Made by a program: the position numbers and the translations under genes
The notes under the pieces: model-generated
The model's database searches: none
What the model saw: only the letters and a program-made list of their open reading frames with translations
What the model was told of the DNA's origin: nothing
Source: Deltaproteobacteria bacterium
Lineage (GTDB): Bacteria > Desulfobacterota > Binatia > Binatales > Binataceae
Direction: 5' to 3'
Assembly (NCBI GenBank): GCA_003161515.1
Contig: PMOH01000481.1
Coordinates: forward strand, 1 to 8,856
Length of the DNA stretch: 8,856 nt
Part shown: positions 1 through 5,998 of the stretch, in pieces
Layout of the letters: the number at the start of each line of letters is the position of its first letter
How positions within the stretch are numbered: the stretch's first letter is position 1

Positions 1-549
1 TATCGCTACGCCGAAGAGCGCATGATGCGCATGATGGCCGGCTGGATTGCGCTCACGCCCGAGCTGGCGGTCAAGCTCGAGATGGCGAAGCAGGTGTACG
101 AGGACGCGCTGCATACCGACGCGCTCGGCAAGCGGCTGCCTGAACTTCGCGCGCAACCGCAGATTTCCAAGCCGCCGAACGAGGCGTTCGTCACGTTCAT
201 GAACGCGCTCGAGGATAAAGAGGAGTGGGAAGATACGATCGAGCGGCTGGTTGGAATTTATCGGGTGCTGAAGCCGCATCTCATTTCGCACTACAGCTCG
301 CATCTCACTGCGATGAATCCGGTTTACGAGCCCCCTACTCTGCGAATTCTCGGGCGACTGGTCGAAGAAGAAAAAGCTCACGTCGAGCGCGGCAGCGTGC
401 TGCTCAACGAGCTGCTCGACTCAAAGGAAAAGCATCTGCGCGCCGCGAATTGGCAATCGCATCTCGAGGGATTGCTCGGCGCGTCGGGCGGAGTGACGGG
501 GTTTGAAGCGGAGGCCGAGCAGCCGCGCAAGAAAGTCGGGCGTAGCTGA
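1..549 (+). CDS. ferritin-like (DUF455-related) protein, 5'-truncated by window edge
   Basis: The reading frame is open from base 1 (Tyr-Arg-Tyr-Ala-Glu-Glu-Arg) to a TGA at 547-549. It gives the last 182 residues of a longer protein whose start lies outside the window. What is seen is an almost entirely helical, charged protein with carboxylate/histidine clusters spaced as in a four-helix ferritin-like bundle: Glu-Glu at residues 5-6, a YEDALH segment where the downstream paralogues have WDE(S/A)RH, a helix with repeated Glu (DKEEWEDTIERL), and EEEKAHVERG where the paralogues have ADEITHVRMG. The C-terminal tail is Ser/Gly/Glu-rich and ends in basic residues. By family knowledge such proteins bind two metal ions and act as oxidases, oxygenases or iron stores. 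The substrate here is unknown. It is the first visible gene of a same-strand run and lies 14 nt before the next gene. It is more divergent than the two ferritin-like genes downstream, so the family call is moderate. Confidence 0.7.
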   Translation, partial: YRYAEERMMRMMAGWIALTPELAVKLEMAKQVYEDALHTDALGKRLPELRAQPQISKPPNEAFVTFMNALEDKEEWEDTIERLVGIYRVLKPHLISHYSSHLTAMNPVYEPPTLRILGRLVEEEKAHVERGSVLLNELLDSKEKHLRAANWQSHLEGLLGASGGVTGFEAEAEQPRKKVGRS

Positions 550-563
550 GCGGCGTACACGAA

Positions 564-959
564 ATGAAGAAGATGGACGATATCACTGACTTGCGCGACG
601 CGATCGCGACGCATGCGGCGGCGCTCGCAGCCGGCGATAGCACGGCGGCGGAGAAATTCGTTCTGCCGAATGCGATCGAGACGCATCGGCAGGCTGCGGC
701 GGAAATTGCGCGAATCGCGCGGCCGGCCAAAGTTGAAACGCTCGCGCTCGCGAAGGTCGGCTTCCAGTACATCTCGAAACTTCGATTCACCAACGGCAAC
801 GCGATGCGGCGCGTGCTTTATCGATGGCGCAAAGAGGCCGACGGCAAATGGGTGATCGTGAGCGTCGAGGATACGACCGGCAAGCGGTCGTCGTGGAGCG
901 ACATTCCCGATCTTGCGGCCGCGGTTGCGCAAGCGCGTGCGGAGAACGGCAATGCCTGA
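564..959 (+). CDS. small NTF2/SnoaL-like hypothetical protein (copy 1)
   Basis: This encodes 131 residues with no signal peptide or membrane segment. The N-terminal half is alanine-rich and helical (ATHAAALAAGDSTAAEKFVLPNA). The C-terminal half has alternating strands ending in YRWRKEADGKWVIVSVEDTTGKRSSWS. A helical start with an 'AAL..GD' turn followed by a curved sheet with a 'DGKW.I..VED' strand is the usual look of NTF2/SnoaL-fold proteins, so the fold is inferred from pattern only. The next gene is clearly related to it (shared GD turn, DGKW strand, TGRRSAWS/TGKRSSWS ending). The ATG at 564 has no good Shine-Dalgarno, and the ATG at 573 is an alternative start. The gene sits between ferritin-like genes with a 14-nt upstream gap and an 8-nt overlap downstream, so it is almost certainly cotranscribed with them. 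NTF2-fold proteins can be small-ligand enzymes or partner subunits. No catalytic role can be assigned here. Confidence 0.65.
   Translation: MKKMDDITDLRDAIATHAAALAAGDSTAAEKFVLPNAIETHRQAAAEIARIARPAKVETLALAKVGFQYISKLRFTNGNAMRRVLYRWRKEADGKWVIVSVEDTTGKRSSWSDIPDLAAAVAQARAENGNA
941..944 (+). promoter_or_regulatory. Shine-Dalgarno GGAG for the second NTF2-like gene
   Basis: GGAG lies 7 nt before the ATG at 952, inside the 3' end of the preceding gene. That ATG overlaps the upstream stop (ATGCCTGA at 952-959), so the two genes are probably translationally coupled. This site decides the start: an upstream in-frame ATG at 913 would overlap the neighbour by 47 nt and gives a basic N-terminus unlike the paralogue. 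Confidence 0.6.
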
Positions 960-1338
960 TCTTGGAGAACGCGGCCACGTGATGGGGCCGCAGCCGATTG
1001 CGGCGATCGTACAGCCGCCGGCCGAGATGCTCGCGGCGGCCGAGCAGCTTTTGAACGCGCTGATGCGCGGCGACCATGCGAGCGTCGAAGCGATGACCCC
1101 GGCGCATGTGCGCGACGAAATGATGGCCGTCGCCAAAGCGATTCCGCCGAACAAGTATGATAAGTTCGAGTTGATCGGACGCGCACGCGTGGCGAAACAC
1201 TATTTTTTGAAAGCGCAACTAACCGGTCGCAACGCTGAGCCGTTCAAGTTTCAGTTTCGGCTCGGCGCGACCGATGGCAAGTGGACGGTGCGCGAAGCGC
1301 TGAATTTGACTGGTCGGCGTTCGGCATGGAGCCGGTGA
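952..1338 (+). CDS. small NTF2/SnoaL-like hypothetical protein (copy 2)
   Basis: From the ATG at 952 this encodes 128 residues, cytoplasmic by appearance. It parallels the preceding gene along its length: LLNALMRGDHASVEAM matches the helical GD region of copy 1, the middle KFELIGRARVAKHYFLKAQLTG matches KVETLALAKVGFQYISKLRFTN, and DGKWTVREALNLTGRRSAWS matches DGKWVIVSVEDTTGKRSSWS. The pair therefore looks like an old tandem duplication of an NTF2-like domain. Copy 2 has an N-terminal extension of about 25 residues with a Pro/Ala-rich stretch (GPQPIAAIVQPPAEML). The start at 952 is chosen from GGAG at 941 and the overlap with the previous stop. GTG 979 or ATG 982 would remove about ten residues. 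The next ferritin-like gene begins 18 nt after its stop. Function is unknown. A paired, possibly heteromeric NTF2-like partner of the diiron proteins is an inference from context. Confidence 0.65.
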   Translation: MPDLGERGHVMGPQPIAAIVQPPAEMLAAAEQLLNALMRGDHASVEAMTPAHVRDEMMAVAKAIPPNKYDKFELIGRARVAKHYFLKAQLTGRNAEPFKFQFRLGATDGKWTVREALNLTGRRSAWSR

Positions 1339-1356
1339 CAGAGAGGAGCAATTGCG

Positions 1357-2157
1357 ATGCAAAGAATGATTCCGGTCGATAAGCTGGCGCGTCCTGAAGA
1401 CCATATCCTGTTGCCTGCTAATCGCACGCGCAACGCGCGCAGCGAGCAGGGATTGTCGCCCGGCAACGCAATGCCCTACGAAGATGATTTCCTGAAATCG
1501 CGCATGCATGGGATCTGCGGCGGCGAATTTCAGGCGATGGAAGCGGCCGGGCGCACGCTCTACGATTTTCCCGACGCGCCGTGGGAATTCCAGCTCGACA
1601 TGGCGCGCCAGGTCTGGGACGAATCGCGTCACGCCGAGATATATATGAAGCTGCTCGAGTACGTCGGATCGTACTACGGCGAATTTCCGGAAGGCGAAGT
1701 GCTGTGGTCGTGCACGCAGGCGGAGGATCCGGCAGCGCGCGTCGCGGGGATCAATCGCGGACTTGAAGGTCTCGCCTGCGACGTGTTCGAGCAACTGATT
1801 CGTATCGCGCAGAAAATGGGCGACACGATTATCGAACGATCGGTAGATTACGTGCTGGCCGACGAGATCACTCACGTGCGGATGGGATCGCAGTGGATGC
1901 GCAAGCTGACCGAGGGCGACCCCGAGCGCTTCAAGCGGGCGCAGGAGTTCCAGGATCGGATCGACGAGCTGTTCAACTTCGGCCCCGGCCGCAAGCACAT
2001 CGAAGATGTCGATCACGTCAAGCAGCGGATCAACGACAAGGAAATCGAGATCGATTCGGGAATCACGATCGCGCGTGAGGCGCGCCTGCTCGCGGGTTTC
2101 ACCGAAGAAGAAATCGATCGGCTGGTCAAAGGCTTCGGCAAAAGCTCCGCATATTAA
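1357..2157 (+). CDS. DUF455-like ferritin-fold diiron protein (copy 1)
   Basis: This encodes 266 residues. The start at 1357 is backed by GAGGAG at 1343-1348, 8 nt upstream. Candidate metal ligands follow the diiron four-helix-bundle order: Glu57/Glu62 in GGEFQAMEAAG, Glu89-x-x-His92 in WDESRHAE, Glu137 in GLEGLA, and Glu170-x-x-His173 in ADEITHVRMG. Two ExxH motifs plus two further glutamates are the signature of ferritin-like carboxylate-bridged diiron proteins, and the surrounding text resembles DUF455 family members. Residues 185-266 add a charged helical tail (FNFGPGRKH...GFTEEEIDRLVKGFG). There is no signal peptide, so it should act in the cytoplasm. Family members are poorly characterised. 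Oxygenase, oxidase or iron-binding roles are all possible, and the substrate cannot be read from sequence. The stop is 31 nt before an unusually similar paralogue, and it probably forms an operon with the NTF2-like genes upstream. Confidence 0.82.
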   Translation: MQRMIPVDKLARPEDHILLPANRTRNARSEQGLSPGNAMPYEDDFLKSRMHGICGGEFQAMEAAGRTLYDFPDAPWEFQLDMARQVWDESRHAEIYMKLLEYVGSYYGEFPEGEVLWSCTQAEDPAARVAGINRGLEGLACDVFEQLIRIAQKMGDTIIERSVDYVLADEITHVRMGSQWMRKLTEGDPERFKRAQEFQDRIDELFNFGPGRKHIEDVDHVKQRINDKEIEIDSGITIAREARLLAGFTEEEIDRLVKGFGKSSAY

Positions 2158-2188
2158 CAGCAACGCTCGCAACGCTTTACTGAAAAAA

Positions 2189-2959
2189 ATGGAAAAATGT
2201 ATTCCGGTTGACCGTCTCGCCCGTCCTGACAATTGGGTTGTGCTTCGGAGCCGCCAGGTTCGCGAAATTCGCGAGGAGCAAGGCCTCGAAGGCGGCCGGC
2301 CGATGCCGTTCGACGAAGAGACGTTGCGATCGCGCCTGCACGGAATCTACACCGGCGAGTTGCAGGCGATGGAGGCGGCGGGCCGCACGCTGTTCGATTT
2401 TCCCGACGCGCCGTGGGAGTTCCAGCTCGACATGGCGCGGCAGGTGTGGGACGAAGCGCGTCACAGCGAAATTTTCCAGCGCCTGGTCGAGTACATGGGC
2501 GGGCATCCGGGCGATTACGTCGAGACGGAAATTCTGTGGCGATGCACGCAGGCGATGGATCCGGCGGCGCGCGTCGCGGGAATCAATCGCGGGCTCGAGG
2601 GGCTGGCGTGCGACGTCTTCGATCAGCTGATTCGGATTGCGCAACGCAACGGCGACGAAGTGATCGAGCGCTCGGTCGATTACGTGCTGGCCGACGAGAT
2701 CACCCACGTGCGGATGGGATCGAAGTGGATGCGCAAGCTGACCGAGGGCGACCCCGAGCGGCTGGCCAAGGCGCAGGCGTTTCAGGACATGGTCGACGAG
2801 GTCTTCAACTTTCGCGGCGGCCGGCTGGCGCAGGAAGATATCGAGAACGATGACGGGCAAGTCGTCTCGATCGCGAAAGAGGCGCGTATGCTCGCTGGAT
2901 TCACCGAAGAGGAAATCCAGCGGCTGATCAATTCTGCGCGCAAGAGTGCCGCGTATTAG
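2189..2959 (+). CDS. DUF455-like ferritin-fold diiron protein (copy 2)
   Basis: This encodes 256 residues and aligns without gaps to copy 1 for roughly the first 210 residues. All candidate metal ligands sit at the same numbers: Glu57, Glu62, Glu89-x-x-His92, Glu137, Glu170-x-x-His173. The C-terminal region is shorter by ten residues (RGGRLAQEDIENDDG) before the shared ending EARMLAGFTEEEIQRLI and KSAAY. The start at 2189 is set by homology: MEKCIPVDRLARPD matches MQRMIPVDKLARPE. No good Shine-Dalgarno precedes it, only an A-rich run, so translation may depend on ribosomes arriving from copy 1. The frame is open upstream to 2006, but that stretch overlaps copy 1 and translates to a Ser/Arg-rich shadow. 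It is the last gene of the cluster, with 354 nt to pckG. Whether the two copies form a heterodimer or are redundant is unknown. Confidence 0.82.
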   Translation: MEKCIPVDRLARPDNWVVLRSRQVREIREEQGLEGGRPMPFDEETLRSRLHGIYTGELQAMEAAGRTLFDFPDAPWEFQLDMARQVWDEARHSEIFQRLVEYMGGHPGDYVETEILWRCTQAMDPAARVAGINRGLEGLACDVFDQLIRIAQRNGDEVIERSVDYVLADEITHVRMGSKWMRKLTEGDPERLAKAQAFQDMVDEVFNFRGGRLAQEDIENDDGQVVSIAKEARMLAGFTEEEIQRLINSARKSAAY

Positions 2960-2980
2960 CGGCGCACGATTCAGTCTGCA

Positions 2981-3122
2981 TAGCTAGCGATTTGTGGACG
3001 CGCGGCGCGATTTCAGAAATCGGAACCGGCTTCGCGTGTCGCGAAGCTGTCCGGAGGCCAGCAGCCATTTCCTGCCGCTCGCGTTGCTCGCTTCGTCAGG
3101 ATGACACCAAAATCGCTAGCTA
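2981..3122. repeat. MITE-like palindromic element with 13-bp terminal inverted repeats
   Basis: The ends are perfect inverted repeats: TAGCTAGCGATTT at 2981-2993 and AAATCGCTAGCTA at 3110-3122. The outermost TA on each side could be a duplicated TA target, as made by IS630/mariner-type transposases. The interior carries two hairpins: CGATTT-CAG-AAATCG (3008-3022), and GCTTCGCG-TGT-CGCGAAGC (3029-3047), which extends by a wobble and one more pair. The right half (TTCCTGCCGCTCGCG...GTCAGGATGACA) has the style of short intergenic repeats that are dispersed in many genomes. No open reading frame of note lies inside. A non-autonomous mobile repeat is the favoured reading. It could also act as a terminator for the ferritin-like operon. 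Confidence 0.5.
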
Positions 3123-3313
3123 GGTGTCTTTGTCGCGAGTCAAGCAGGCTCAAGGCGTAGTTTGCCTGCACGACGCGGTAAAGAATTTCTTATAGTTCTC
3201 CCCTTGATTATTTTGATCTGCTAATCTACATATTACCTTCCCATGAAGCTGGGATTGCATTTTGAGGCAGTAATTGAATAGGAGTTACGTCTCACGAGAA
3301 CGACGTAGAGCGC
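3123..3313 (+). other. AT-rich leader region upstream of pckG
   Basis: This is the rest of the 354-nt non-coding gap before pckG. It is clearly richer in A and T than either flank, especially 3183-3290. I find no credible small gene, riboswitch-like fold or tRNA in it. TAGGAG at 3281-3286 looks like a Shine-Dalgarno but lies 27 nt before the pckG ATG with no usable start in frame close behind it, so its role is unclear. Confidence 0.5.
3204..3232 (+). promoter_or_regulatory. candidate sigma70-type promoter for pckG
   Basis: TTGATT at 3204-3209 (consensus TTGACA) and TACATA at 3227-3232 (consensus TATAAT) are separated by 17 nt inside the AT-rich stretch, about 80 nt before the pckG start. 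A second possible -10 element, TATAGT at 3191-3196, lacks a good -35. This is a hexamer match only. Confidence 0.35.
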
Positions 3314-5104
3314 ATGACAACACCCAATACTGACGCAAAGAGTTCGCCCACCAGCAGCCGCGCGTTGCGCGATTGGGTCAAGGAAGTCGCTGCGCTCACG
3401 AAACCCGACGCGATAGTTTGGTGCGACGGTTCAGAAGGCGAGAAAAATCGGCTCACCAAACAGGCAGTCGCCGCAGGAATACTCATCGAGCTCAACCAGG
3501 AGAAACGCCCGGGCTGTTACCTGCATCGCTCGAATCCAAACGATGTTGCGCGCACCGAACAACTGACCTTCGTCTGTACGCCGAAAAAAATCGACGCGGG
3601 GCCGACTAACAACTGGTCCGATCCGGTCGAGACTTACGCGAAGCTGCGCGGATGGCTCGACGGCTCGATGCGCGGGCGCACGATGTACGTCGTGCCCTAC
3701 GTGATGGGCCCGCTCGGGTCGCCGTTGTCGAAAGTTGGAGTCGAGCTAACCGACAGCCTCTACGTAGTGCTGAACATGCGGATCATGACGCGGATGGGCA
3801 TGGCCGCGCTCGAACAACTCGGCGAGTCTAACGATTTCAATCGCGGGATTCATTGCACGCTTGATTTGAATCCCGAGCGGCGGCTTATTTGCCACTTCCC
3901 GCAGGACAACACGATCATCTCGGTCGGCAGCGGTTACGGCGGCAACGCGCTGCTCAGCAAGAAATGTTTCGCGCTCAGAATCGCCAGCGTGCTCGGCCGC
4001 GACGAAGGCTGGCTCGCGGAGCACCAACTGATCCTCGGCCTGCAGTCGCCCGACGGCGAGACTACTTATATCTCCGCTGCGTTTCCGAGCGCGTGCGGCA
4101 AGACTAATCTCGCGATGCTGACGCCGCCGGCCGAATTCAAGGACTGGAAAATTTTCACGGTCGGCGACGACATCGCGTGGATGCGGGTCGGTCCCGATGG
4201 CGGTCTGTGGGCGGTGAATCCGGAGAACGGCTACTTCGGCGTCGCGCCCGGCACCAGCGCAAAATCGAATCTGAACGCGATGAAGATGGTTCAGCACGAC
4301 ACGATTTTCACCAACGTCGCGATGACTCCCGACGGCGACGTGTGGTGGGAAGGGATGGACGTGCCGCCACCCGACGGGTTGCTCGACTGGCAGGGTCGCC
4401 CGTGGAAAAAAGACTCCGGCGTAAAAGCCGCGCATCCCAACAGCCGCTTCACGACTCCGATGCGCAACAATCCTGCGTGGTCGCCGTCGGCCGACGATCC
4501 TCGCGGCGTGCCGATCTCCGCGATTATTTTCGGCGGGCGCCGCGCCTCGACGGTGCCGCTGGTGCTCGAATCGATCGACTGGACGCACGGCGTTTTCATG
4601 GGCGCCACGATGGGATCGGAAACTACGGCGGCGGCTTCAGGAGCGGTCGGCGTGCTCAGGCGCGATCCGATGGCGATGCTTCCGTTCTGCGGCTACAACA
4701 TGGGCGACTATTTCGCCCATTGGCTGGAGATCGGAAACAAGGCCGAGCCGGGCAAGCTGCCGAAGATCTTTTACGTGAACTGGTTCAGGAAGGATGAGGG
4801 CGGCCGCTTCTTGTGGCCCGGCTTCGGCGAGAACTCGCGCGTGCTGGCATGGGTGTTCGAGCGCTGCGCGGGCCGCGGCGCCGCGAGCGAGACCCCGATC
4901 GGCCTGATCCCGCCGGTCGACGGCGAGGGCATCGACACCGACGGCCTCGACGTGTCGGCAGAGGATATGGCCGAGCTGTTGAACGTGGACGTTGCGGAGT
5001 GGAAGGCGCAACTGCCGCAGTTCCGCGCGCACCTCGCGCAGTTCGAGAACCTGCCGCCGGAGCTGCACGAGCAGTTGGATGCGCTCGAGAACCGTCTCGG
5101 CTGA
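3314..5104 (+). CDS. pckG: phosphoenolpyruvate carboxykinase (GTP)
   Basis: This encodes 596 residues, the usual length for the GTP-dependent family. The enzyme interconverts oxaloacetate plus GTP with phosphoenolpyruvate plus GDP and CO2 in the cytosol (gluconeogenesis and anaplerosis). Hallmarks seen: RGRTMYVVPYVMGPLGSP; SGYGGNALLSKKCFALRIAS with the metal-binding Lys; the P-loop FPSACGKTN (residues 257-265) with hyper-reactive Cys261 and Lys263/Thr264; FTVGDDIAW (281-289) with the metal/nucleotide Asp pair; NPENGYFGVAPGT (302-314); IIFGGRR; and the C-terminal nucleotide-binding FLWPGFGENSRVL. ATG 3314 is the only sensible start. The Shine-Dalgarno is weak. No catalytic residue appears lost. 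The odd point is composition: about 35 of the first 100 codons end in A or T, against about 7 of the last 102, with the change near 4,720-4,800. The last 70 residues also read like actinobacterial PEPCKs. The enzyme call is firm, but a single origin for the whole gene is not. Confidence 0.96.
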   Translation: MTTPNTDAKSSPTSSRALRDWVKEVAALTKPDAIVWCDGSEGEKNRLTKQAVAAGILIELNQEKRPGCYLHRSNPNDVARTEQLTFVCTPKKIDAGPTNNWSDPVETYAKLRGWLDGSMRGRTMYVVPYVMGPLGSPLSKVGVELTDSLYVVLNMRIMTRMGMAALEQLGESNDFNRGIHCTLDLNPERRLICHFPQDNTIISVGSGYGGNALLSKKCFALRIASVLGRDEGWLAEHQLILGLQSPDGETTYISAAFPSACGKTNLAMLTPPAEFKDWKIFTVGDDIAWMRVGPDGGLWAVNPENGYFGVAPGTSAKSNLNAMKMVQHDTIFTNVAMTPDGDVWWEGMDVPPPDGLLDWQGRPWKKDSGVKAAHPNSRFTTPMRNNPAWSPSADDPRGVPISAIIFGGRRASTVPLVLESIDWTHGVFMGATMGSETTAAASGAVGVLRRDPMAMLPFCGYNMGDYFAHWLEIGNKAEPGKLPKIFYVNWFRKDEGGRFLWPGFGENSRVLAWVFERCAGRGAASETPIGLIPPVDGEGIDTDGLDVSAEDMAELLNVDVAEWKAQLPQFRAHLAQFENLPPELHEQLDALENRLG

Positions 5105-5192
5105 AGCAGCCCGTTCTCAGCGCTTGGCGCAAATGCAACGAATTTGCACCGAAGTGCGACCAAAGTGTGTCCGTGCGGGAAGTGATGTAACA

Positions 5193-5236
5193 CTTTGAAG
5201 AGTGCGTGACACCATAGTTACACGCACTCTTCAAAG
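5193..5236. repeat. perfect 16-bp inverted repeat between convergent genes
   Basis: CTTTGAAGAGTGCGTG (5193-5208) is repeated exactly in inverted orientation at 5221-5236 with a 12-nt loop. A second, nested pairing, TGTAAC (5186-5191) with GTTACA (5217-5222), offers a competing fold. It lies 89 nt after pckG and 76 nt before the end of the minus-strand zinc-ribbon gene, where a bidirectional terminator would be expected. Neither side has the T-run of an intrinsic terminator, so the function is uncertain. A weaker 6-bp hairpin (5129-5134 with 5142-5147) lies just upstream. Confidence 0.6.
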
Positions 5237-5312
5237 AGGAACATCGTTTGCCCGGTCTTTAGCTTCCTGTTGCATTCCGGTTGCACTTCCGGCACATCCC
5301 GGTTGCGATTGA

Positions 5313-5897
5313 TCAGTCGTGCAGGCCGTGCGACTCGCCGGCCGCGGCCGGCGGGCGTGACTCCTCGGCGAGCGAGGTGATCGTGAGCAGACCGCGCGCG
5401 GAGGACTCGAGCACCTCGGTGGCCTCCTCGAGCGAGCGCGCGTAGAGCTCGACGAGCAGGTGGACGATGATCGAGCTGTCGTCCTCGTGCTTGTGGAAGC
5501 GCACGTGCGTGAAGAACTCGCGCACGCCGTGGTCGCCGAAGGCGGCGTAGGAGAGCGAGTCGCCGGCCTCCGGGCCGGAGCAGGTCTCGACATCCTCGGC
5601 GTCGACCGCGACCGTGCAGGAGGCGACCCAGGGAGTCCCCGCGATCATCCGTTCCCAGCGGTCCTCGATCGGTTCGACGCGGCCGTTGGCGAAGCCGAGG
5701 TGGGGCTGGTCGTGCATGCAGTCCAGGCACTGCACGACCGCCTCCTGGAGCTCGTCGACGACATCCGAGCGCTCGCCCGTGTCGGGGTCGATCTTGTGGA
5801 TCCCCTCGTAGTGGACCTGGACCTCCAGATCCTGCGACCAGCAGCGGTAGCAGCGCAGCCAGCTACGCGCGCTCGTCTCGGCCATCGGACCATCCAT
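5313..5897 (-). CDS. small zinc-ribbon protein of unknown function
   Basis: From the ATG at 5897 this encodes 194 residues. Two CxxC knuckles, Cys16-Tyr-Arg-Cys19 and Cys57-Leu-Asp-Cys60, are spaced as in a zinc ribbon, with 37 residues between the pairs. Hydrophilic and beta-strand-like segments follow (EPIEDRWERMIAGTPWVASCTVAVDAEDVETCSG). The C-terminal half has a strand-helix pattern (GVREFFTHVRFHKHEDDSSIIVHLLVELYARSLEEATEVLESSARGLL). No signal peptide or membrane helix is present. I do not recognise the family, and no enzymatic motif is evident, so the zinc-binding role is inferred from the cysteines. ATG 5906 and ATG 5885 are alternatives. 5897 is preferred because a TACAAT box sits exactly where a leaderless transcript would place it. 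Codon use is strongly GC3 (about 5 of the first 50 codons end in A or T), matching the DipZ-like gene and the 3' end of pckG. It converges on pckG. Confidence 0.72.
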   Translation of the reverse strand: MDGPMAETSARSWLRCYRCWSQDLEVQVHYEGIHKIDPDTGERSDVVDELQEAVVQCLDCMHDQPHLGFANGRVEPIEDRWERMIAGTPWVASCTVAVDAEDVETCSGPEAGDSLSYAAFGDHGVREFFTHVRFHKHEDDSSIIVHLLVELYARSLEEATEVLESSARGLLTITSLAEESRPPAAAGESHGLHD

Positions 5898-5904
5898 GGG
5901 ATTC

Positions 5905-5910
5905 ATTGTA
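5905..5910 (-). promoter_or_regulatory. candidate -10 box (TACAAT) of a leaderless promoter
   Basis: On the minus strand TACAAT is followed by seven bases and then the ATG at 5897. This is the spacing at which transcription would begin on the A of the start codon. Leaderless mRNAs with a TANNNT box at this distance are common in actinobacteria. No convincing -35 is seen, and no Shine-Dalgarno precedes any of the three possible ATGs, which fits. If the box is real, ATG 5906 (inside it) cannot be the start. Confidence 0.4.
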
Positions 5911-5998
5911 GGCGCGCGCGCAAACGATTCAGGAGTGTCGTCCGTCCGGAGGTCCTCAAACGCGGGGTTCTTAGATCGTGTCGCGCGACTCGCTCAGA

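Noticed and set aside
378..1154. Minus-strand open frame of 258 codons over the NTF2-like genes
   Set aside because: The composition is Arg/Ser/Ala-biased with no recognisable domain. The plus-strand genes beneath it have a Shine-Dalgarno, coupled starts and mutual homology.
2006..2188. Upstream extension of the second ferritin-like gene
   Set aside because: It overlaps copy 1 by about 150 nt in another frame and has a Ser/Arg-rich translation. Homology to copy 1 begins exactly at the ATG at 2189.
1219..2232. Minus-strand open frame of 337 codons opposite the first ferritin-like gene
   Set aside because: It lies antisense to a gene with clear diiron motifs. Its translation is Arg/His/Leu-rich with no motif, as expected of a GC-rich shadow frame. 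The similar frame at 2177-2860 mirrors the paralogue for the same reason.
3746..4588. Minus-strand open frame of 280 codons inside pckG
   Set aside because: It is antisense to the catalytic core of PEPCK, with Arg/His-rich shadow translation.
5980..5989. 10-bp palindrome GTCGCGCGAC after the secreted-protein gene
   Set aside because: It has no loop and no T-run, and such short GC palindromes are expected by chance in this composition, so it was not called a terminator.
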